From Faecalispora jeddahensis (GTDB lineage: Bacteria; Bacillota; Clostridia; Oscillospirales; Acutalibacteraceae), in NCBI RefSeq assembly GCF_000577335.1, contig NZ_CBYL010000007.1:47060-111059 (forward strand): a stretch of DNA of 64,000 bases, read 5' to 3'. Under the pieces are notes generated by a model. The model saw only the letters and a program-made list of their open reading frames with translations. It had not been told where the DNA came from and did no database searches. Below, piece after piece: positions 60,277-64,000 of the stretch. Positions within the stretch are counted from its first letter, which is position 1; each line of letters starts with the position of its first letter. The translations under genes were made by a program, and so were the position numbers.

Positions 60277-60404
60277 TGATATAATAATTTTAGAAATCGG
60301 CCAGAGCGCCAAAACAGCCGGCATGCAAAACGGAGCTCCCGCCCTGCAGGCTGCCGAAAACCATGGCGGAACCGGCCCGATGAAAGGGCAGGCTCCCTTT
60401 TTCT
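60277..60404 (+). promoter_or_regulatory. Fourth repeat promoter feeding the pcrA leader (unit II-4)
   Basis: TGATATAAT (60277-60285), 124 bp after II-3, but the unit body is not present. The transcript instead has GGAGC...GCTCC ending CCCTTTTTCTG (60332-60402), a possible attenuator before pcrA, which starts 110 bp on. Confidence 0.45.
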
Positions 60405-60513
60405 GTGCCTTCCGTTTCAGGAGTATGCACAGCCACGGCGATTTGGGGATTGCCAAAGGAATGCTAAGGCGCGGGATTTCCCGCCGGTACAGGAACGAAA
60501 TAGGAGGATTGTA

Positions 60514-62754
60514 TTGAATATGTCTATACAGAATGAATCGCTGCTTGCGCAGAATTTTTCTAAGATGAATCCCAGACAGCAGGAGGCCATCCGGCACAAA
60601 GATGGACCTCTTTTGATTTTGGCGGGAGCCGGCAGCGGAAAAACGACCGTTCTGGTCAACCGTGTTGCGTATCTGATTCAGGAAGGGTGCGACCCTTACC
60701 GGATCATGACCATCACCTTCACGAACAAAGCGGCGGGCGAACTGAAAGACCGCCTGGTTGCCATGCTCGGCGAACACGGCAGTCAGGTGTGGGCCTCTAC
60801 GTTCCATTCCACCTGCGCGCGCATGCTGCGCCGCGATGCGGACAGACTGGGATATACTCCTCACTTCACCATTTACGATACCGACGATTCCCGCAGGGTG
60901 ATGAAGGACTGCCTGAAGGCTCTGCAGATCGACGAAAAGGAACTGCCGGTCAAATCTGTTTTGGGTGAAATCGGGCGCGCAAAGGATTCTCTGGTAGACG
61001 CGGAGGAATTCGCGGGTAGGGCTGGGGATGATTTCCGCCTCAAGCGGATCGCGGAAGCATACCGGATGTACCAGAACCGCCTGAAAACCTCTGATGCGAT
61101 GGACTTTGACGACCTGATCTTCAACACGGTCGAGCTGTTCCGCGCCTGCCCGGACGTGCTGGAATACTACCAGAACCGCTTCCACTACTACATGGTGGAC
61201 GAGTACCAGGACACTAACCATGCCCAATATCTGTTTGTGTCGCTGCTGGCGCAGAAAAATAAGAATCTGTGCGTTGTCGGCGATGACGACCAGAGCATTT
61301 ATAAATTCCGCGGCGCAACCATTGAAAACATTCTGAGCTTTGAAAAAACGTTCCCGGGCACGAAAGTGATCCGGCTGGAGCAGAACTACCGCTCGACCAA
61401 AAACATTCTGGACGCGGCCAACGCTGTGATTGAAAACAATACCCAGCGCAAGGGAAAATCGCTGTGGACGGAAAACGCACAGGGCTGCCCGCTGTACCTG
61501 CACACCTCGTTCAGCGAGCAGGATGAAGCGGATTATGTCGCGACGCATATTCTGGAGGGAGTGGCAAAGGGACGCAAGTACTCTGACTTTGCCGTTTTGT
61601 ACCGGATGAACTCACAGTCGAACTCCCTGGAAAAAATGATGGTGAAATCGGGTATCCCCTACCGGATCGTCGGCGGTGTGCGCTTTTACGACCGCAAGGA
61701 AATCCGTGATATGCTGGCATACCTGAGCGTGATCAACAACCCCTCGGACGAGGTTCGTCTGCGCCGCATCATCAACCAGCCCAAGCGCTCCATCGGTGAA
61801 AAGACGATCGCGCAGGCGGTGGAAATTGCGCGTGAAACCGGCATGCTTCTCTTCGACGTGATCAACAGCGCCGAGGATTTTGAGCCGCTGCGCCGTTCCG
61901 CGGCAAAGCTGCAGACCTTCGCTCACCTGATTCAGGAGCTGATCGAAGCATCGAACCATTCCGAGGTTTCTTTAAATGATCTGTACCAGCTGATTCTGGA
62001 AAAGACCGATTACATTGCTTCCCTGCGCGCGGAAGAAGATGACGCGCAGGACCGCGTAGACAATATCAACGAGCTTTCTTCCAGCCTGATCAAATATCAG
62101 GAAGAGAATCCCGATGCTTCTCTCTCCGGATTTTTGGAGGAAGTTTCGCTGTTTACCGACATCGATCAGCTTGATTCGAACACCGACCAGGTGGTGCTGA
62201 TGACGATGCACTCCGCAAAGGGTCTGGAATTCCCCGTGGTATTCCTGCCCGGTCTGGAGGATGGCCTCTTCCCCGGGATGCAGGCGATCTACAATCCCTC
62301 CGAAATTGAGGAAGAACGCCGGCTGGCCTATGTGGCCATCACCCGTGCCCGCGAGGAGCTGCACCTAACGAACGCGGAAAGCCGCATGATCTTCGGCTCC
62401 ACCTCGCGCAATAAGCCGTCGCGCTTTTTGAATGAGATTCCGGAGGAGCTTGTGGAACGCACCCGTTCCAGATCGTGGAAAAAGCCGGAGCCCGGCACGG
62501 ATCTGCCGACCTCGGCTTATGAAGCCCGCACGATCTCCATCCACGCCGCGCGCCAGTTCGGCCCCGTGGATATCCCCGCACAGAAATCCACCCAGTGCTA
62601 CCAGACGGGCGACCGCGTGGAACACAAGACCTTTGGCGTCGGACAGATTCTCTCCGTCACGCCCATGGGCAACGATAATCTGCTGGAGATTGAGTTTCAG
62701 CAGGTCGGCACCAAAAAGCTGATGTCTAATTTTGCCCGTCTGACAAAGCTGTAA
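60514..62754 (+). CDS. pcrA: ATP-dependent DNA helicase PcrA (UvrD/Rep family)
   Basis: A 3'-5' superfamily 1 helicase for DNA repair and removal of transcription or replication blocks. Seen: 746 residues, Walker A GAGSGKTT (38-45), TFTNKAAGELKDRL (Ia), VDEYQDTN (II), VGDDDQSIYKFRGA (III), LEQNYRSTKNIL (IV), MTMHSAKGLEFPVVF (V) and AYVAITRAREEL (VI). The usual C-terminal tail is present (QTGDRVEHKTFGVGQI). The start TTG (60514) is 6 nt after AGGAGG; the ATG two codons on is 12 nt away and is the alternative. Confidence 0.95.
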   Translation: MNMSIQNESLLAQNFSKMNPRQQEAIRHKDGPLLILAGAGSGKTTVLVNRVAYLIQEGCDPYRIMTITFTNKAAGELKDRLVAMLGEHGSQVWASTFHSTCARMLRRDADRLGYTPHFTIYDTDDSRRVMKDCLKALQIDEKELPVKSVLGEIGRAKDSLVDAEEFAGRAGDDFRLKRIAEAYRMYQNRLKTSDAMDFDDLIFNTVELFRACPDVLEYYQNRFHYYMVDEYQDTNHAQYLFVSLLAQKNKNLCVVGDDDQSIYKFRGATIENILSFEKTFPGTKVIRLEQNYRSTKNILDAANAVIENNTQRKGKSLWTENAQGCPLYLHTSFSEQDEADYVATHILEGVAKGRKYSDFAVLYRMNSQSNSLEKMMVKSGIPYRIVGGVRFYDRKEIRDMLAYLSVINNPSDEVRLRRIINQPKRSIGEKTIAQAVEIARETGMLLFDVINSAEDFEPLRRSAAKLQTFAHLIQELIEASNHSEVSLNDLYQLILEKTDYIASLRAEEDDAQDRVDNINELSSSLIKYQEENPDASLSGFLEEVSLFTDIDQLDSNTDQVVLMTMHSAKGLEFPVVFLPGLEDGLFPGMQAIYNPSEIEEERRLAYVAITRAREELHLTNAESRMIFGSTSRNKPSRFLNEIPEELVERTRSRSWKKPEPGTDLPTSAYEARTISIHAARQFGPVDIPAQKSTQCYQTGDRVEHKTFGVGQILSVTPMGNDNLLEIEFQQVGTKKLMSNFARLTKL

Positions 62755-62883
62755 GCGCCGCGCAAAAGACGGAACCGATCTTCCCGAGCGGGTGGAAAAG
62801 CCCGCGGCGGGACAACGGGAAAATGCCGCTGGAGCAATATTGTCCATGCCGCTGTTCTTTGTGATAATTACCCTGTAACAAAA

Positions 62884-62955
62884 TTGAATCTGAGCCATAA
62901 AATGTTATAGAGAACATGGGAAATTAACCTGTTAGGAGGAACATTTTATGGCTCA
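62884..62955 (+). promoter_or_regulatory. Promoter of the short peptide with a 16-bp inverted repeat over its start codon
   Basis: TTGAAT (62884-62889), 16 bp, TATAGA (62906-62911) with extended TGT. TGAGCCATAAAATGTT (62891-62906) and AACATTTTATGGCTCA (62940-62955) are perfect reverse complements. The first arm lies over the promoter spacer, the second over the start codon of the peptide. RNA from further upstream could fold and hide the start; RNA from this promoter would lack the first arm. Confidence 0.6.
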
Positions 62956-63052
62956 AGATTTTAATATTGCGTCCGAAGAGCGCGGAACAGGATGCTTTAA
63001 AGAAGCTGTTTGCATTGACGCCATGCGTATCTATGATTCGTGCAGCGAATAA
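62948..63052 (+). CDS. 34-residue peptide, possibly a truncated family member
   Basis: ATG 7 nt after TAGGAGG. The peptide begins MAQDFNIASEERGTG and ends with a CysIleAspAlaMetArgIleTyrAspSerCysSer motif followed by a stop. That motif is familiar to me from the start of longer clostridial proteins, where it continues Asp-Lys-Asp-Cys; here the stop falls at the Lys position. So this is either an early-stop remnant or a genuine short peptide. The good ribosome-binding site, own promoter and a terminator 20 bp after the stop favour expression. Confidence 0.5.
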   Translation: MAQDFNIASEERGTGCFKEAVCIDAMRIYDSCSE

Positions 63053-63072
63053 GAGTGTGCATCGTATAGAAC

Positions 63073-63122
63073 GGCCCACCCCTGCCGGGATAACCGGCGA
63101 GGGTGGGCCTGTTTGATTTTTA
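63073..63122 (+). terminator. Terminator after the short peptide
   Basis: GGCCCACCC (63073-63081) pairs with GGGTGGGCC (63101-63109), with an inner GCCGG/CCGGC, followed by TGTTTGATTTTT. 63123-63266 holds no recognisable feature. Confidence 0.8.
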
Positions 63123-63266
63123 TCTTGGGTTTGAACAGTGTTCCTTCCGCCCTCCCCAGCCTTTGATCAATGAGAGGCCGGTTCTTCGGAGTGTATTCGG
63201 GTTTTGCCAGATCGTTTGAGAACCCCCTATTTCAAACCATTTTGTACACTCACCAAAGGACAGAGT

Positions 63267-63923
63267 TTATCCTCCCAATGTCACATCCTGATTCTGGTAC
63301 CAGTCCAGCGCCTGGTATAAATCATCCGGACTAAAATCCGGCCACATTTTATCCAGGACATAAAAGTCGGCGTAAATGGACTGCACCGGCAGAAAACCGC
63401 TCAATCGCCTTCGATCTCCCCAGCGGATGATCAGGTCAATTCTTGAAATATCGGAAGAGGCGATTCTTTGGCTCAGCTTCTTGTTCCCCAAAGAGCGGTC
63501 CTCCAAAGAATGATTCAAATCCCATTCCCACCCGTAATTGACCAGAAAATTGACATTGATCAGTCCCTGCCCCAAAGTGACGCGCTTGGTATAAGGAATC
63601 AACTCGCTCGGAAACAACGGGGAGTCGGTATTCCCGATCACCAGCAAGTTTGCATCGCACTGAGAAAGCTCTAAAACCGCGTCAACACAGGCCTTCTGAA
63701 AAGCCTGTGTCTGCACCGAGGGGCGCTTCGTGTTATCCTGTGTAAATCCGTAAAAGGTGATTTCTTTGATCCCTAAGTCGACACATTGCCGGTAAAGCTC
63801 GAAGCCCGGTTTGATTCCGTGGGAATACCCGTCCTGCTTCTGCAATCCGTTGCTTTGCGCCCATCGCCTGTTTCCGTCTGGAATAATGCCGATATGTTGA
63901 GGTAATCTTTGAAACGTCCGCAT
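63267..63923 (-). CDS. Undecaprenyl diphosphate synthase family protein (cis-prenyltransferase)
   Basis: A 218-residue enzyme that elongates isoprenoid diphosphates with cis double bonds, normally to make the cell-wall lipid carrier. Seen: HIGIIPDGNRRWAQ with the catalytic Asp, GFTQDNTKRPSVQTQAF, and RWGDRRRLSGFLPVQSIYADFYVLDKMWPDF, where the second domain motif and the E-like contact are changed from the usual RTSGEQRLSNFL. It is short and departs from housekeeping UppS, so it may be a paralogue with different product length or substrate. Not in its usual position beside cdsA. The -10 is at 63957-63962. Confidence 0.8.
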   Translation of the reverse strand: MRTFQRLPQHIGIIPDGNRRWAQSNGLQKQDGYSHGIKPGFELYRQCVDLGIKEITFYGFTQDNTKRPSVQTQAFQKACVDAVLELSQCDANLLVIGNTDSPLFPSELIPYTKRVTLGQGLINVNFLVNYGWEWDLNHSLEDRSLGNKKLSQRIASSDISRIDLIIRWGDRRRLSGFLPVQSIYADFYVLDKMWPDFSPDDLYQALDWYQNQDVTLGG

Positions 63924-64000
63924 ACTGCAAATCCCTTTCCCCTACTAAAATATAGCATTATAATTGAACAAATAAAAGCAAACTATTCTCCGCGAAAGGT

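Noticed and set aside
60254..60517. An 87-codon frame upstream of pcrA
   Set aside because: It starts inside a repeat unit, has no good ribosome-binding site and its end overlaps the pcrA ribosome-binding site; sequence looks like leader DNA.

Overview
The window looks like chromosomal DNA from a spore-forming clostridium, most likely Oscillospiraceae/Ruminococcaceae-type. It carries a division and cell-wall (dcw) cluster with an SpoVD-type penicillin-binding protein, a complete spoIIAA-spoIIAB-sigF operon, DUF1540, DUF1836, DUF421/DUF4363 and DUF554 genes, and many AGGAGG ribosome-binding sites. Base composition is near 50% GC. No rRNA, tRNA or intact insertion sequence was recognised. The organism is inferred from gene content, not from a database search.

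Layout. 0-9.8 kb: acetyltransferase, secreted transglutaminase, a MarR/MFS efflux pair with a visible operator, DUF554, a GGDEF protein, type III pantothenate kinase (apparently starting at ATT), and two tandem ECF S components made by a local duplication that also copied the kinase 3' end. 9.8-18.3 kb: adenine deaminase, HtpG under a CIRCE operator, a CDF exporter, a lone fumarase-type beta subunit, HAD phosphatase, CorA-type transporter with a leader ORF, acetyltransferase. 18.4-30.8 kb: dcw cluster on the minus strand, in transcription order mraZ-rsmH-ftsL-spoVD-(Mur-ligase-like remnant)-mraY-ftsW-murG-murA-ftsQ-ftsZ; murE, murF and murD are absent. A MraZ operator of four hexamers at 10-bp spacing precedes it. 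31-37 kb: spoIIA operon, folC, valS. 37-44 kb: LURP-one-like protein, GT-C-like membrane protein, HTH protein, DUF3810 protein, polysaccharide deacetylase, cysK. 44.6-46.0 kb: a 21-repeat type I-C-like CRISPR array with no cas gene in the window. 46.5-54.9 kb: FAH-family protein and aminotransferase facing a LysR regulator, atypical SDR, DUF4363/DUF421, asnB. 55-59.8 kb: small regulators (RHH, DUF1836, AraC), a metallo-beta-lactamase-fold protein and an OadG-like protein. 60.5-64 kb: pcrA, a short peptide and a cis-prenyltransferase.

Two repeat families stand out. The first is a set of promoter-bearing structured RNA units repeating about every 120 bp. They lie in tandem at 4.07-4.42 kb and 59.9-60.3 kb, with a single inverted copy at 39.7 kb. 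They share an extended -10 (TGNTATAAT), a core CATTGAATCATC, and a 3' hairpin whose pairing is kept while its sequence changes. This is the best candidate in the window for something undescribed. The second is a REP-like GC-rich palindrome found at six intergenic sites, each about 50-100 bp 5' of a minus-strand start codon.

Several starts were moved from the longest reading frame to codons with a proper ribosome-binding site. Small genes of 31, 34, 54 and 58 codons were found by reading the gaps.
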